Source: Heliophilum fasciatum (GTDB lineage Bacteria > Bacillota > Desulfitobacteriia > Heliobacteriales > Heliobacteriaceae). Taken from it: a DNA stretch of 64,000 nucleotides. Shown here one piece after another: positions 1 through 9,676 of this stretch (position 1 is its first letter; the number at the start of each line of letters is the position of its first letter). A program made the position numbers and the translations under genes. The stretch spans positions 1 through 64,000 of the forward strand of contig NZ_SLXT01000008.1 in NCBI RefSeq assembly GCF_004341395.1. The letters run 5' to 3'. The notes below the pieces were generated by a model. That model saw only the letters and a program-made list of their open reading frames with translations. It was not told where the DNA came from and did no database searches.

Positions 1-93
1 AAAAGTATCGTAATTCAATATGAACCGCCGTATACCGAACGGTACGTACGGTGGTGTGAGAGGTCGGGGGTTAATCGCCCCCTCCTACTCGAT
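1..93 (+). mobile_element. 3' end of a group II intron (domains V and VI)
   Basis: Positions 24-55 fold as a domain V hairpin: an eight-pair lower stem (CCGCCGTA with TACGGTGG, one G-U pair), a two-base CG bulge, and an upper TACC/GGTA stem closed by a four-base loop. Positions 58-90 fold as domain VI: GAG/CTC and AGG/CCT helices with a single bulged A at 87 (the expected branch point), under a GGGGG/CCCCC stem. The intron should end near 93. The rest of the intron and any reverse transcriptase/maturase gene lie upstream of the window. The subclass cannot be assigned from this fragment. Confidence 0.8.
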
Positions 94-186
94 TTAAAAA
101 CTCGAAGGATAATTACAAAGAGAAGCAACGGCGAGCTAAGAATCGTTTTCAGGAGATAATCGTAATTATATCATTGTCATTGTGAT

Positions 187-220
187 GGGAGGTTATTGCA
201 TAGCAGTAGCCTCCCTGTTT
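187..220 (+). terminator. Hairpin followed by a short T run upstream of dnaJ
   Basis: GGGAGG (187-192) can pair with CCTCCC (210-215), followed by TGTTTTAT. It looks like a weak intrinsic terminator that would insulate the heat-shock genes from transcription coming from the intron side. The hairpin also covers the proposed -35 element of the dnaJ promoter, so its role is uncertain. Confidence 0.4.
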
Positions 221-252
221 TATAATATAGACGAAGGTCAATAATGGTCAAT
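196..252 (+). promoter_or_regulatory. dnaJ promoter with CtsR operator
   Basis: TATAAT lies at 221-226, with TTGCAT at 196-201 as a possible -35 (19-bp spacer). Ten bases after the -10 there is a tandem heptad, GGTCAAT-AAT-GGTCAAT (236-252), matching the known CtsR operator pattern RGTCAAA-N3-RGTCAAA except for the last base of each half. Its position over the start of transcription fits repression by blocking RNA polymerase. CtsR itself is encoded at 4136-4639. Confidence 0.75.
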
Positions 253-322
253 GAAAAAGCCTAATAAAAAAGTTGCCACCGGTTAGCAATACAGAAAAAG
301 AAAAGTTAAAGGAGATCAAGCC

Positions 323-1270
323 ATGCGATATAAAGATTACTACGCTGTGCTGGGGGTATCTCGACAAGCTACGGATAAAGAGATTCGCAAAGCCTACCGA
401 GGCTTGGCCCAGAAATTTCACCCCGATGTCAATCCTAGCCCCGATGCGGAGAAAAAATTCAAAGAGATCAATGAAGCGTACGAAGTGCTCAGTGATGAGC
501 AAAAAAAGGCCCAGTATGATCAACTGGGCAGCGGTTGGAAGGATGGTCAAGAATTTCGCTCGCCCTATGGATGGCCCAATGGTGCCGGTGGTGCTTACAC
601 GACCATGGGCGACGGCGATTTCAGTGACTTTTTTCGGCAGATATTCATGTCCGGTAATTTTGGCGGTGTAGGAGGACCAGGGAGCCCCTTTGGTGGTGGC
701 CAAGGAGGCACGATCAATCTTGACGATCTGCTCGCCGGAGGAAACAGTCGCAACAGCAGGCGGCGTCCCCGGGAGCACCGCCAAGCACGCCCTGCTATCG
801 AGCAAGAATTGCCGATCACCGTTGAGCAAGCCTATGAAGGCGCCCAGATTGCCCTGCAGATTCAAGGCAAAGAATATCGAGTGCAAGTGCCGGCCGGTGT
901 TATCGATGGGCAGAAGCTGCGCTTGAAAGGTTCAGGCTCACAAGATGATGTCTATGTTATCTTGCGCATCCAAGCCGACAACCGTTTTCGTGTGGACGGA
1001 CGCGATGTGACCATGCCCCTTCCGTTGATGCCTTGGCAAGCCGTATTGGGTGATGAAGTCAAAGCGAAAACCCCGGTCGGTACGGTTTCCTTGCGGATCG
1101 CCCCCGGTTCCCAAGCCGGTCAGAAGCTACGCTTACGTGGGAAAGGTTTGACGAATCGGCAGGGTGAGTCGGGCGATTTGTATTTAGAGATCACCATTCA
1201 AACCCCGCCGGTTCGCTCCGCCAGAGAAAAAGAACTCTGGCAAGAGCTGGCCGCTCTCGGTGCTTCCTAA
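323..1270 (+). CDS. Class B J-domain co-chaperone (DnaJ/CbpA-like)
   Basis: A 315-residue J-domain protein that should stimulate the ATPase of DnaK and deliver unfolded clients to it in the cytoplasm. The J domain fills residues 1-70 with the essential HPD motif (KFHPDVNP). A Gly/Phe-rich linker follows to about residue 150, then two beta-barrel client-binding domains (about 158-300). The four CxxCxGxG zinc repeats of true DnaJ are absent, so this is the CbpA/class B type and probably not the housekeeping dnaJ of a dnaK operon. Start chosen at ATG 323, nine bases after GGAG. The CtsR operator just upstream places it in the same regulon as clpB-clpC downstream. Confidence 0.93.
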   Translation: MRYKDYYAVLGVSRQATDKEIRKAYRGLAQKFHPDVNPSPDAEKKFKEINEAYEVLSDEQKKAQYDQLGSGWKDGQEFRSPYGWPNGAGGAYTTMGDGDFSDFFRQIFMSGNFGGVGGPGSPFGGGQGGTINLDDLLAGGNSRNSRRRPREHRQARPAIEQELPITVEQAYEGAQIALQIQGKEYRVQVPAGVIDGQKLRLKGSGSQDDVYVILRIQADNRFRVDGRDVTMPLPLMPWQAVLGDEVKAKTPVGTVSLRIAPGSQAGQKLRLRGKGLTNRQGESGDLYLEITIQTPPVRSAREKELWQELAALGAS

Positions 1271-1371
1271 GCAACAAACCCACGATGACGCATAGTCGCG
1301 CAACAGTATCGGTTAATCACGATAAATCAAGATAAATCCATACAACCGCCCATCATCATCAAAATCCAAGA

Positions 1372-1451
1372 TTGCATAATCGACGGCCCTTTAGGGTATA
1401 ATGGAGCAAAGGTCAAGATAAGTCAAAGTCAAAAGGTCGATGATCGTCAAT
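1372..1451 (+). promoter_or_regulatory. clpB-ctsR-mcsA-mcsB-clpC promoter with two CtsR operators
   Basis: TATAAT at 1397-1402, with TTGCAT at 1372-1377 (19-bp spacer), the same arrangement as in front of dnaJ. A near-perfect CtsR box, GGTCAAG-ATA-AGTCAAA, occupies 1411-1427. A weaker second one, GGTCGAT-GAT-CGTCAAT, occupies 1435-1451. No other promoter is obvious down to clpC, so the five-gene operon is probably autoregulated by CtsR from here. Confidence 0.8.
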
Positions 1452-1477
1452 AAACGCAATCGATGGAGGGTTGCCAA

Positions 1478-4084
1478 ATGGACATCAACAAATTTACACA
1501 AAAACATCAGGAAGCCGTCCAAGCGGCACAAAGCTTGGCAACAAAATTTCAACATGCGGAAATCGATGTAGAACATCTGTTGTTAGCCATGCTGGAACAG
1601 GCCGACGGGCTCATGGCACGGTTGTTGATCAAAATGGACGTGGCCATCGAAGGCTTCCGTGCAAAGCTGGAGCTGGAATTGCGGCGACGCCCGAAAGTCA
1701 GCGGCTCCGGCGTCGATCCCCGCAACATCTATATGACCCAACGGATGCAGCAACTGTTCCTGCGGGCCGAAGAAGCAGCCCGTCAACTCAAAGACGAATA
1801 CATCGCTGTGGAGCATGCCTTGCTTGCCAGTCTGGATGAGACATCAACAACGGCCACCGGGCGAATCTGGCGCGAATTCAAGATTGACCGGCCAAAGATG
1901 ATGCAAGCGCTCAGTACGATTCGTGGTCATCAGCGCGTCACCTCGCAGCATCCCGAAGCCACCTATGAAGTATTAGAGAAGTATGGTCGGGAACTAGTGC
2001 AAGAAGCACGGCAAGGAGCACTTGATCCGGTGATCGGCCGGGACGACGAAATCCGCCGCGTCATCCGGATTCTTTCCCGTAAAACCAAAAACAACCCCGT
2101 GCTGATCGGCGCCCCCGGTGTCGGCAAAACGGCCATCGTTGAAGGGCTGGCCCAACGGATCGTCCGTGGCGACGTACCGGAAGGCCTTAAAGACAAACTG
2201 GTCTTTGCTCTCGACATGGGCTCTCTGGTAGCCGGCGCTAAATATCGCGGTGAATTTGAAGAACGCTTAAAAGCGGTACTGCATGAGATCAAGAAAAGCG
2301 ACGGCAAAATCCTGTTGTTCATCGATGAGTTGCACACGATTGTCGGTGCCGGCAAAGCGGAAGGCGCCATCGATGCCGGCAACATGCTCAAACCGATGTT
2401 GGCCCGCGGTGAGCTTCACTGCATCGGTGCCACGACACTCGACGAATATCGTAAATACATCGAAAAAGACGCCGCACTGGAGCGGCGGTTTCAGCAAGTG
2501 CTGGTGGAGCCGCCCGATGTGGAAAACACCATCTCCATTTTGCGTGGCCTGAAAGAACGCTTCCAGGTTCACCACGGCGTCAAGATTTTAGATAATGCCC
2601 TTGTGGCGGCAGCAACCCTTTCTCACCGCTACATCGCCGATCGCAACCTGCCTGATAAAGCGATTGACCTTGTCGACGAAGCCTGCGCCATGATCAAAAC
2701 GGAAATCAATTCGCAGCCGTCCGAACTCGATACGGTGCAACGGCGCCGCATCCAACTGGAGATCGAAGAAAAAGCACTGGCCAAAGAAACGGACAAAGCC
2801 AGCCAGGACCGGCGTGTTCACTTACAAAAAGAATTGGCCGATCTCAATGAACAATACGCGTCCATGAAAGCCCAGTGGGAGCTAGAAAAGGGCGCCATCA
2901 AAAACGTGCAGGCGCTTCGCCAGGAGTTAGAAGCGCTCAAGCAAGCCTTGGAAGAAGCAGAGCGAGTCGATGTGTACGATCTGGGACGCGGTGCCGAACT
3001 GCGCTACGGCAAGATTCCCGAAGTGCAGCGCAAACTGGCCCAGGCGGAGCAAGACTTGCAGCAACGGCAGGGCAGCAGCAAACTGCTCCGGGAAGAAGTG
3101 ACGGAAGAAGAGATTGCCGATATCGTCGCCCGCTGGACCGGGATTCCGGTGCAACGTTTAGTGGAAGGTGAACGGGAAAAGCTATTGCGGTTAGAGGAAA
3201 TTTTACACCAACGGGTCGTCGGTCAAGATGAAGCGGTTTCCCTGGTAGCCGATGCTGTCTTGCGCGCCCGTTCGGGGATCAAAGATCCGCGGCGCCCCAT
3301 TGGCTCCTTTATCTTCCTTGGCCCGACCGGTGTCGGTAAAACGGAATTAGCCAAAACCCTGGCCCGGGCCTTATTTGACAGTGAAGAAAACATGGTGCGG
3401 ATCGATATGTCCGAATACATGGAAAAACACTCCGTCTCACGACTGATCGGTGCACCGCCGGGCTATGTGGGCTACGAGGAAGGTGGGCAACTGACCGAAG
3501 CCGTACGGCGCCGTCCCTATGCAGTCATCTTATTTGATGAAATCGAAAAAGCTCATCATGACGTGTTCCATGTACTACTGCAGATCCTCGATGACGGTCG
3601 GGCCACCGACAGTCAAGGCCGGACCGTCGACTTTAAAAATACCGTGATCATTATGACGTCCAATATCGGTTCGCAATATTTAATTGAAGGCCTCAATGAT
3701 GCCGGACAAATTCGTGAGGATGCCCGTGAACGCGTCATGGATGCCTTGCGGATGCATTTCCGACCAGAGTTTCTCAACCGTGTCGATGATATGATCTTGT
3801 TTAAACCACTGACGCTCATGGAAATCAAAGCAATCATTGACATCCTTACCGCGGAACTCACCGAACGGTTAGCGGAGCGACAGATGCAGTTGAGCATCAG
3901 CGACAGAGCCAAAGAATTAATCGCCCGTGCCGGGTTTGACCCGGTGTATGGCGCACGCCCACTGAAGCGTTATTTGCAGCGCTACGTGGAAACACCGGTG
4001 GCCCGCGCGTTGATTGCCGGCCAGGTCGTTGATGGCGGTACGATTTACGTTGATGTGCAGGATGATCATCTGATTGTGCGCTGA
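1478..4084 (+). CDS. clpB: ATP-dependent disaggregase ClpB
   Basis: An 868-residue Hsp100 disaggregase that extracts polypeptides from aggregates together with DnaK and J proteins. Order: N-terminal Clp-N repeats (about 1-145), AAA+ domain 1 with Walker A GAPGVGKT, a long coiled-coil M domain (about 405-525) that distinguishes ClpB from ClpC, AAA+ domain 2 with Walker A GPTGVGKT, and the C-terminal ClpB D2-small domain. There is no ClpP-docking loop evident. Start taken at ATG 1478, seven bases after GGAGGG; an in-frame ATG at 1463 overlaps that ribosome site and is less likely. First gene of the CtsR-controlled operon. Confidence 0.97.
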   Translation: MDINKFTQKHQEAVQAAQSLATKFQHAEIDVEHLLLAMLEQADGLMARLLIKMDVAIEGFRAKLELELRRRPKVSGSGVDPRNIYMTQRMQQLFLRAEEAARQLKDEYIAVEHALLASLDETSTTATGRIWREFKIDRPKMMQALSTIRGHQRVTSQHPEATYEVLEKYGRELVQEARQGALDPVIGRDDEIRRVIRILSRKTKNNPVLIGAPGVGKTAIVEGLAQRIVRGDVPEGLKDKLVFALDMGSLVAGAKYRGEFEERLKAVLHEIKKSDGKILLFIDELHTIVGAGKAEGAIDAGNMLKPMLARGELHCIGATTLDEYRKYIEKDAALERRFQQVLVEPPDVENTISILRGLKERFQVHHGVKILDNALVAAATLSHRYIADRNLPDKAIDLVDEACAMIKTEINSQPSELDTVQRRRIQLEIEEKALAKETDKASQDRRVHLQKELADLNEQYASMKAQWELEKGAIKNVQALRQELEALKQALEEAERVDVYDLGRGAELRYGKIPEVQRKLAQAEQDLQQRQGSSKLLREEVTEEEIADIVARWTGIPVQRLVEGEREKLLRLEEILHQRVVGQDEAVSLVADAVLRARSGIKDPRRPIGSFIFLGPTGVGKTELAKTLARALFDSEENMVRIDMSEYMEKHSVSRLIGAPPGYVGYEEGGQLTEAVRRRPYAVILFDEIEKAHHDVFHVLLQILDDGRATDSQGRTVDFKNTVIIMTSNIGSQYLIEGLNDAGQIREDARERVMDALRMHFRPEFLNRVDDMILFKPLTLMEIKAIIDILTAELTERLAERQMQLSISDRAKELIARAGFDPVYGARPLKRYLQRYVETPVARALIAGQVVDGGTIYVDVQDDHLIVR

Positions 4085-4135
4085 TGGGTACCGCTGATGA
4101 GGTACAACCGCAAGCAGGGGAGGGATGAACCGGTT

Positions 4136-4639
4136 ATGAGCAATTTGGCCGATCGCATTGAACGTTATATCAAAGAACTTTTGATGCAAAGTGATGAGTG
4201 CAGCGTCGAGTTACAACGTCAGCAGATCGCCAGCCTTTTCGGATGTGTTCCATCCCAGATTAATTATGTACTGGCAACACGGTTTGCCTTGGAAAATGGT
4301 TATGTAGTGGAAAGCCGCCGTGGTGGCGGCGGCTACCTCCGCATCATGAAACTGACCTTAGATGATGATGCAGCCTTATGGGATTTTCTTTCCACCCATT
4401 TGGGCGAGGTGATCACGGAGGCGCAAGCCCGTGGAATGATTCAGCATCTCATGAACGAAGGATTGCTGAGTGTACGGGAAAGCATGTTGATGGCCGCAGC
4501 CATGCAGCGCGATGTATTGCAAGGCGGAACGGTACAACGGGATGCCTTGCGGGCGCGTCTCTTAAAAGCGATGTTGTTTACACTGTTTCGCCAGGACTGC
4601 TGTCCTAAGGCGCCGGAGGGCGAGCGAGGGCACGAATAA
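4136..4639 (+). CDS. ctsR: Transcriptional repressor CtsR
   Basis: A 167-residue class III heat-shock repressor. The N-terminal winged helix-turn-helix contains the glycine-rich wing RGGGGYLRI (about residues 62-70), the loop known in this family to act as the heat sensor. The C-terminal helical domain is the dimerisation and McsB/ClpC interaction region. Start chosen at ATG 4136 because GGGGAGGG ends eleven bases upstream; an in-frame ATG at 4097 precedes that ribosome site. It lies 51 bases after clpB and 27 before mcsA. It should bind the boxes at 236-252 and 1411-1451. Confidence 0.96.
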   Translation: MSNLADRIERYIKELLMQSDECSVELQRQQIASLFGCVPSQINYVLATRFALENGYVVESRRGGGGYLRIMKLTLDDDAALWDFLSTHLGEVITEAQARGMIQHLMNEGLLSVRESMLMAAAMQRDVLQGGTVQRDALRARLLKAMLFTLFRQDCCPKAPEGERGHE

Positions 4640-4666
4640 GCGTGCGCTCTTAAAGGGGGAACGATC

Positions 4667-5203
4667 ATGTATTGTGATGAATGCAAAAAAAAGCCGGCTG
4701 CTGTTCATATTACCCAGATTATCAATGGCGAAAAGTCCGAGCGGAACCTTTGTGAGGATTGCGCACGTTTGACGCACAAAGAACTGAGCATGGCTTTTGA
4801 CGACAATTTTCCGATCAACAAATTTTTAGCGGGATTATTAGGTTACGAAACGCCGACAGCCGACGCGGCGCTGAACCTGGCCTTCGGCGAACCAGAGAAA
4901 TGTGAGAATTGCGGTGTCACTTATCAACAGATCAGCCAGATCGGCCGCCTGGGGTGCGATCAATGTTATGAGCATTTTCACGACAAAGTGGAACAACTGT
5001 TACGGCGAGTGCAAGGATCGGCCCGTCATACGGGAAAAGTTCCGCAGCGCACCGGTGGGGCCATTCGGCGGCAGCGTGAGATCCAAGGCTTGCGGGCGCA
5101 ATTACAGCGGCTGGTGGCCAAAGAAGAATTTGAAGCGGCGGCCAAAGTGCGCGATCAAATTCGCGAACTGGAAAAAGTCGTAGAAATGCCGAGCGGTGAA
5201 TAG
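4667..5203 (+). CDS. mcsA: McsA, zinc-finger activator of the arginine kinase McsB
   Basis: A 178-residue adaptor that binds and activates McsB and links it to ClpC. The N-terminus has CxxC pairs at residues 3-6 (CDEC) and about 29-32 (CEDC). Two more pairs follow in the middle (CENC and CDQC), so all four zinc-ligand pairs of the family are present. The C-terminal 35 residues form a UvrB/UvrC (UVR) motif (LQRLVAKEEFEAAAKVRDQI), also found in ClpC. AAGGGGGA precedes the ATG. It overlaps nothing and is followed after 12 bases by mcsB, in the standard ctsR-mcsA-mcsB-clpC order. Confidence 0.95.
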   Translation: MYCDECKKKPAAVHITQIINGEKSERNLCEDCARLTHKELSMAFDDNFPINKFLAGLLGYETPTADAALNLAFGEPEKCENCGVTYQQISQIGRLGCDQCYEHFHDKVEQLLRRVQGSARHTGKVPQRTGGAIRRQREIQGLRAQLQRLVAKEEFEAAAKVRDQIRELEKVVEMPSGE

Positions 5204-5215
5204 GAGGAAAGGCTG

Positions 5216-6322
5216 ATGACCGAAGCACTTTTTAACCAGGCAATAACCAAATGGATGGAAGGCACGGGACAGGAGTCTACCTATGTCATCAGTTCGCGTG
5301 TTCGCTTGGCCCGCAACTTGCAAGGTATGCCTTTCCCTCATGCGCTGTCGACACCGCTGGCCAACGATCTGGTCCAGCAGGTGAAAACGGCGGTAGTCGA
5401 TGACAACGACACGACGACCGAACCGCTTTATTTTATCGATTTGAAAAAAATCGCCCCTCTCGATCGGGGGATTCTCGTCGATAAGCATTTGATTAGCCCC
5501 CAGCATGCCGAAGAAGCCGACGGGCGAGGACTGCTGATCAGTGCCGATGAGTCGATTGCCATCTTAATTAATGAAGAAGATCATTTGCGGGTGCAATCGC
5601 TGCTTCCGGGGCTCCAATTAGATGCAGCTTGGCAGCGGGCGAGCAGCGTCGATGATCGCTTAGAAGCGAAGCTCGATTTTGCCTTTAATGAGCGCCTAGG
5701 TTACTTAACGGCGTGCCCGACCAATGTGGGAACGGGACTGCGCGCATCGGTGATGATGCACCTCCCGGCGCTGGTCCTGACCAATCAAGCATCGCGGCAG
5801 TTAAATTCGCTGGCCCAACTGGGCATGACCGTACGGGGGCTCCATGGTGAAGGGAGCGAAGCCACAGGTCATCTTTTTCAGATCTCCAACCAAGTGACCT
5901 TAGGTCGCTCCGAAGAAGAAATCATCTCGAACCTGGCCGTTGTGACACGGCAGTTGATCGATCAAGAGCGGCTGGCTCGTCACATGCTGCAAAAAGAAAC
6001 GCAGATGCAATTGGAGGACCGCATTTTCCGTGCTTACGGATTGCTGACGTCGGCGCGGATTCTCAGTTCGCAAGAAGCGATGAGTCAACTTTCCTATGTA
6101 CGTATGGGTGTTGATCTGGGATTAATTCCCGATGTGGCGCCGGCAGTGCTCAACGAAATGCTTGTATTAACGCGTCCGGCCTTTTTGCAAAAGGCAGCTG
6201 GTCGGGAAATGAATCCCTTAGAGCGGGATATCCAACGGGCCACTTTAATGCGGGCGCGGCTTTTGCAAGGGAAGCATACCAACACGCACACCGGTGGTTG
6301 CTGCCACCATCATGAGGAATGA
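5216..6322 (+). CDS. mcsB: Protein arginine kinase McsB with His/Cys-rich tail
   Basis: A 368-residue phosphagen-kinase-fold enzyme that phosphorylates arginines on proteins (including CtsR), marking them for ClpCP. Visible: the SSRVRLARNL nucleotide-site segment, the NEEDH loop, the signature CPTNVGT with Cys167, and RDIQRA at 337-342, matching the family's phospho-arginine-binding RDxxRA motif. Unusual is the extreme C-terminus: the last 15 residues contain five His and two Cys (HTNTHTGGCCHHHEE), like a small metal-binding tag. AGGAGG overlaps the mcsA stop just upstream. Clearly part of the clpB-clpC operon. Confidence 0.96.
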   Translation: MTEALFNQAITKWMEGTGQESTYVISSRVRLARNLQGMPFPHALSTPLANDLVQQVKTAVVDDNDTTTEPLYFIDLKKIAPLDRGILVDKHLISPQHAEEADGRGLLISADESIAILINEEDHLRVQSLLPGLQLDAAWQRASSVDDRLEAKLDFAFNERLGYLTACPTNVGTGLRASVMMHLPALVLTNQASRQLNSLAQLGMTVRGLHGEGSEATGHLFQISNQVTLGRSEEEIISNLAVVTRQLIDQERLARHMLQKETQMQLEDRIFRAYGLLTSARILSSQEAMSQLSYVRMGVDLGLIPDVAPAVLNEMLVLTRPAFLQKAAGREMNPLERDIQRATLMRARLLQGKHTNTHTGGCCHHHEE

Positions 6323-6418
6323 GAGAACTCCATCATAAAGAATGAATCAATTTTATGAGCAGGGCAGTTCAAGATTACGTGAAAAAACAGGAGTAACCAT
6401 CAAAAGGAGGAACGACGG

Positions 6419-8875
6419 ATGTTAGGCCGCTTTACCGAACGAGCTCAAAAAGTATTGCATTTCGCGAAAGAAGAAGCGCGGATGCAAAAGCAAGGGGCGG
6501 TGGGAACAGAGCACCTGCTACTGGGGTTGCTGCGGGAAGGCGAAGGGATTGCTGCCAAAGCGTTGATGAATCTGAACCTGGATCTGGCTCAACTGCGCCA
6601 GGCGGTCATTGCCTTCGTCGGTCTGGGCGATCAAGAAGTGCGCGAGGTCGGCTTTACACCACGGGCCAAACGGGCGGTGGCGCTGGCTAATGAAGAAAGC
6701 CGCCAGCAAGGTGTCAATTATGTGGGTACGGAACATCTCCTCTTGGGACTGATTCGCGAAGGGGAAGGGGTAGCCGCGCAGGTGCTGGCCGAGACCGGCG
6801 TATCGATTGATGCCGTGCGCAAGCAAGTGATGCAGCTCTTGGGTATGCCCATGCCCGGCAGCGGCGGAAATCCCCAGCAAGGCGGCAAAACCGGCGGTGC
6901 CGTCGATACATCGACGCCGCATCTCAATGAGTTTGGGCGTGATTTGACCCAGATGGCGAAGGCCGGCAAGCTTGATCCGGTCGTTGGCCGCAGTTCCGAA
7001 ATTGAGCGGGTCGTACAGATCTTGTCACGGCGCACCAAAAACAATCCGGTGCTCATCGGCGAACCCGGTGTCGGGAAAACAGCCATCGCTGAAGGGCTGG
7101 CCCAGCGGATCATTGACAACAAAGTGCCGGAGACGCTGAGTGGCAAACGGGTGGTGACGCTGGACCTGTCGTCCGTCGTGGCCGGCTCCAAATACCGTGG
7201 TGAATTTGAAGAGCGCTTGAAAAAAGTGATGGAGGAGATCCGTAACTCCGGCAAGATCATTTTGTTTATCGACGAATTGCATACCTTGATCGGTGCCGGT
7301 GCGGCCGAAGGGGCGATCGATGCCGCCAATATCTTAAAGCCGGCCTTGGCCCGGGGCGAACTGCAATGCATCGGGGCGACCACGCTCGACGAGTATCGCA
7401 AATATATTGAACGGGACCCGGCGCTGGAGCGGCGCTTTCAACCGATCCAAGTGGGGCAGCCGACGCCGGAAGAAGCCATCGAAATTTTAAAAGGCCTCCG
7501 CGATCGCTATGAAGCGCATCATTGCGTCAAGATCACCGATGAAGCGATCGACGCGGCTGTCCGCCTGTCAGAGCGCTATATCGCTGATCGGTTCTTACCG
7601 GACAAGGCGATTGATTTGATCGACGAAGCGGCTTCGCGGGTGCGGCTGAAAGTCTTTACAGCACCGCCTGATATCAAGCAACTGGAACTGCGCCTGGAGG
7701 AATTGCGCAAAGAAAAAGAATCCAGCGTGCTGGCCCAGGAGTTTGAAAAAGCAGCGGCGCTACGTGATGAAGAGCAAAAGATCAAAGGTGAATTGGAACG
7801 CAGCAAACAGCAATGGGAACAAGGGCGCGGTGTGGCCCGCGAACTGGTTAACGAAGAGGATATCGCTCATATTGTCGCCAGTTGGACCGGAATCCCCGTG
7901 AAAAAACTGGCCGAAGAAGAAAGTGAGCGGCTTTTGAATCTGGAACAAACGCTCCATGGCCGGGTGATTGGCCAGGAAGAAGCGGTGCAAGCGGTGGCCC
8001 GGGCCGTGCGCCGGGCGCGAGCCGGACTGAAAGATCCCAAGCGCCCCATTGGCTCCTTTATCTTCCTGGGGCCGACCGGTGTCGGGAAAACCGAACTGGC
8101 CCGGGCGCTGGCGGAAGTGCTCTTTGGCCGTGACGATGCCATGGTGCGGATTGATATGTCCGAGTATATGGAAAAGCATACGGTATCGCGCCTGGTCGGA
8201 GCGCCGCCGGGATATATCGGTCACGATGAAGGCGGCCAATTGACAGAAGCTGTGCGGCGCAAGCCCTACTCGGTGGTGCTTTTGGATGAGATCGAAAAAG
8301 CGCACCCTGATGTGTTTAACGTCTTGCTGCAAGTGCTGGAAGACGGGCGGTTGACCGATACCAAAGGGCGGACTGTTGATTTTCGCAATACGGTGATCAT
8401 TATGACTTCCAACGTCGGTGCCCAGGTGATCAAACGGGCTGGCGTAATGGGCTTCCAACGCATTGATCCCAACAGCGAAAAGGCACGCAGTGATGAGTAC
8501 GAAGGCATGAAAAAACGCGTCATGGAAGAGATGCGCAAAGCCTTCCGTCCGGAATTTGTCAACCGCATCGACGAGACGATCGTCTTCCATCTGCTGACGG
8601 CGGAGCACATCGGGCAGATCGTGCGCTTGATGGTGGGGGAATTGCAGCGGCGTTTGGAAGATAGTCAGATCCGCTTGACCGTCACAGAAGCGGCCGAAGC
8701 GCAACTGGCCAAAGAAGGTTTTGATGAGACTTATGGTGCCCGGCCGCTGCGGCGGACGATTCAACGGCGCATTGAAGATGCCTTGGCCGATGGGTTGCTT
8801 CGCGGTGAATTCAAAGCAGGCGATACAGTTGTGGCTGATGCGGTCGATGGCAAGGTTGTCCTGGCGGTGAAATAG
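6419..8875 (+). CDS. clpC: ATP-dependent Clp protease ATP-binding subunit ClpC
   Basis: An 818-residue Hsp100 unfoldase that feeds substrates, including arginine-phosphorylated proteins, to ClpP. Two Clp-N repeats (residues 1-145), AAA+ domain 1 with GEPGVGKT, a short middle region with a UVR motif (about 425-460) instead of the long ClpB coil, AAA+ domain 2 with GPTGVGKT and the DEIEKAH Walker B, then the D2-small domain. AAAGGAGG precedes the ATG by eight bases. The 96-base gap after mcsB holds no CtsR box or clear promoter, supporting read-through from the clpB promoter. No terminator is evident after it. Confidence 0.97.
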   Translation: MLGRFTERAQKVLHFAKEEARMQKQGAVGTEHLLLGLLREGEGIAAKALMNLNLDLAQLRQAVIAFVGLGDQEVREVGFTPRAKRAVALANEESRQQGVNYVGTEHLLLGLIREGEGVAAQVLAETGVSIDAVRKQVMQLLGMPMPGSGGNPQQGGKTGGAVDTSTPHLNEFGRDLTQMAKAGKLDPVVGRSSEIERVVQILSRRTKNNPVLIGEPGVGKTAIAEGLAQRIIDNKVPETLSGKRVVTLDLSSVVAGSKYRGEFEERLKKVMEEIRNSGKIILFIDELHTLIGAGAAEGAIDAANILKPALARGELQCIGATTLDEYRKYIERDPALERRFQPIQVGQPTPEEAIEILKGLRDRYEAHHCVKITDEAIDAAVRLSERYIADRFLPDKAIDLIDEAASRVRLKVFTAPPDIKQLELRLEELRKEKESSVLAQEFEKAAALRDEEQKIKGELERSKQQWEQGRGVARELVNEEDIAHIVASWTGIPVKKLAEEESERLLNLEQTLHGRVIGQEEAVQAVARAVRRARAGLKDPKRPIGSFIFLGPTGVGKTELARALAEVLFGRDDAMVRIDMSEYMEKHTVSRLVGAPPGYIGHDEGGQLTEAVRRKPYSVVLLDEIEKAHPDVFNVLLQVLEDGRLTDTKGRTVDFRNTVIIMTSNVGAQVIKRAGVMGFQRIDPNSEKARSDEYEGMKKRVMEEMRKAFRPEFVNRIDETIVFHLLTAEHIGQIVRLMVGELQRRLEDSQIRLTVTEAAEAQLAKEGFDETYGARPLRRTIQRRIEDALADGLLRGEFKAGDTVVADAVDGKVVLAVK

Positions 8876-9009
8876 TTGTAGCTGTGGCAACTGGTTGCGG
8901 CTACAGTTGTGGGTGCGACTACGGCTATGTATGGCTATGGTCGTGGTTATGGCCGTAGTTGCGACTTCGGCCATGGCGTAGCTACGACTGTGTTTGTGAG
9001 GTGAAATCG
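8876..9009 (+). other. Low-complexity GGCTATG/GTAGCTACGAC-type tract between clpC and yjbQ
   Basis: This 134-base gap is built largely from short imperfect copies of GGCTATGG, GTTGCGAC and CGTAGCTAC-like words. It contains a 25-codon open frame at 8927-9004 that would give a Gly/Tyr-rich peptide beginning MYGYGRGYGRSCDFGHG. Its last codons form the ribosome site of yjbQ (GTGAGGTG). It has no ribosome site of its own. I treat it as decayed repeat DNA rather than a gene. Confidence 0.4.
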
Positions 9010-9399
9010 ATGGAGCAAATTGTACTGAATACGCCGGCAGAAGGGTTTATTGATATTACCGGACAAGTGCGTAAGATCGTGGAAGAGAGCAAGGTTCAGC
9101 ACGGCTTATGCCAGATCTTTGTGCCCCATACCACAGCAGGCGTTACGATCAATGAAAACGCCGATCCTGATGTGATTTCCGATATGCTGATGGCCTTAAA
9201 GCAGATGGTGCCCGACCTGCCGTATCGTCATGGCGAAGGGAATTCACCGGCGCATGTAAGGAGCACCCTTGTAGGGTGCTCCATTACCGTACCGGTTACT
9301 GACCGAATGTTATGTCTGGGAACGTGGCAGGGGATTTACTTTTGTGAGTTTGACGGGCCAAGGAAACGGAAGGTTTGGGTTCAAGTAGTAGGCGGGTAA
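9010..9399 (+). CDS. YjbQ/UPF0047 family protein (secondary thiamine-phosphate synthase type)
   Basis: A 129-residue protein of the UPF0047/YjbQ family, small trimeric enzymes for which a secondary thiamine-phosphate synthase activity has been described. Family hallmarks are HTTAGVTINE (about residues 38-47), the GNSPAHV segment and the closing LGTWQGIYFCEFDGPR. Length is close to the usual 130-140. Start chosen at ATG 9010 because GTGAGGTG lies seven bases upstream; an in-frame ATG at 8959 sits in the repetitive gap. A perfect 10-bp inverted repeat lies inside the gene (9260-9282). The link to clpC is positional only. Confidence 0.88.
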   Translation: MEQIVLNTPAEGFIDITGQVRKIVEESKVQHGLCQIFVPHTTAGVTINENADPDVISDMLMALKQMVPDLPYRHGEGNSPAHVRSTLVGCSITVPVTDRMLCLGTWQGIYFCEFDGPRKRKVWVQVVGG

Positions 9400-9493
9400 T
9401 TGGAGTATCCCACTAAGAATTTAGATTGGTGTACCTGATTGCGATGAAGGGGAGCAGAGCGCATCATGGAAGCGCCTAAATAGAAAAATATCA

Positions 9494-9532
9494 AAAGAAG
9501 CAACAGCCCTGAATGGTTGTTGCTTCTTTATT
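9494..9532 (+). terminator. Intrinsic terminator after yjbQ
   Basis: AAAGAAGCAACA (9494-9505) pairs with TGTTGCTTCTTT (9518-9529) over a 12-base loop, with the T run continuing. The stem should stop transcription from the clpC-yjbQ side. The rest of 9400-9613 shows nothing else I can support. Confidence 0.85.
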
Positions 9533-9676
9533 ATGGTGGGCCCCCATGGCGACAAGCTGAGCTAAGTTGTGAGTGTAGGTTATGCATAAAAAGGACATTC
9601 AAAAATACATCATATGGAAATTGCGCTTGTGGTATGCTACAATCAGAGCAAGCGATACTGTAAGGAGGGATGGTTT

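Noticed and set aside
6323-6418. Separate CtsR-controlled promoter for clpC
   Set aside because: No tandem RGTCAAA heptads and no convincing -35/-10 pair in the mcsB-clpC gap.
7760-8974. Minus-strand open frame of 404 codons opposite clpC
   Set aside because: Antisense shadow of clpC; composition rich in His, Phe and Arg without domain features.
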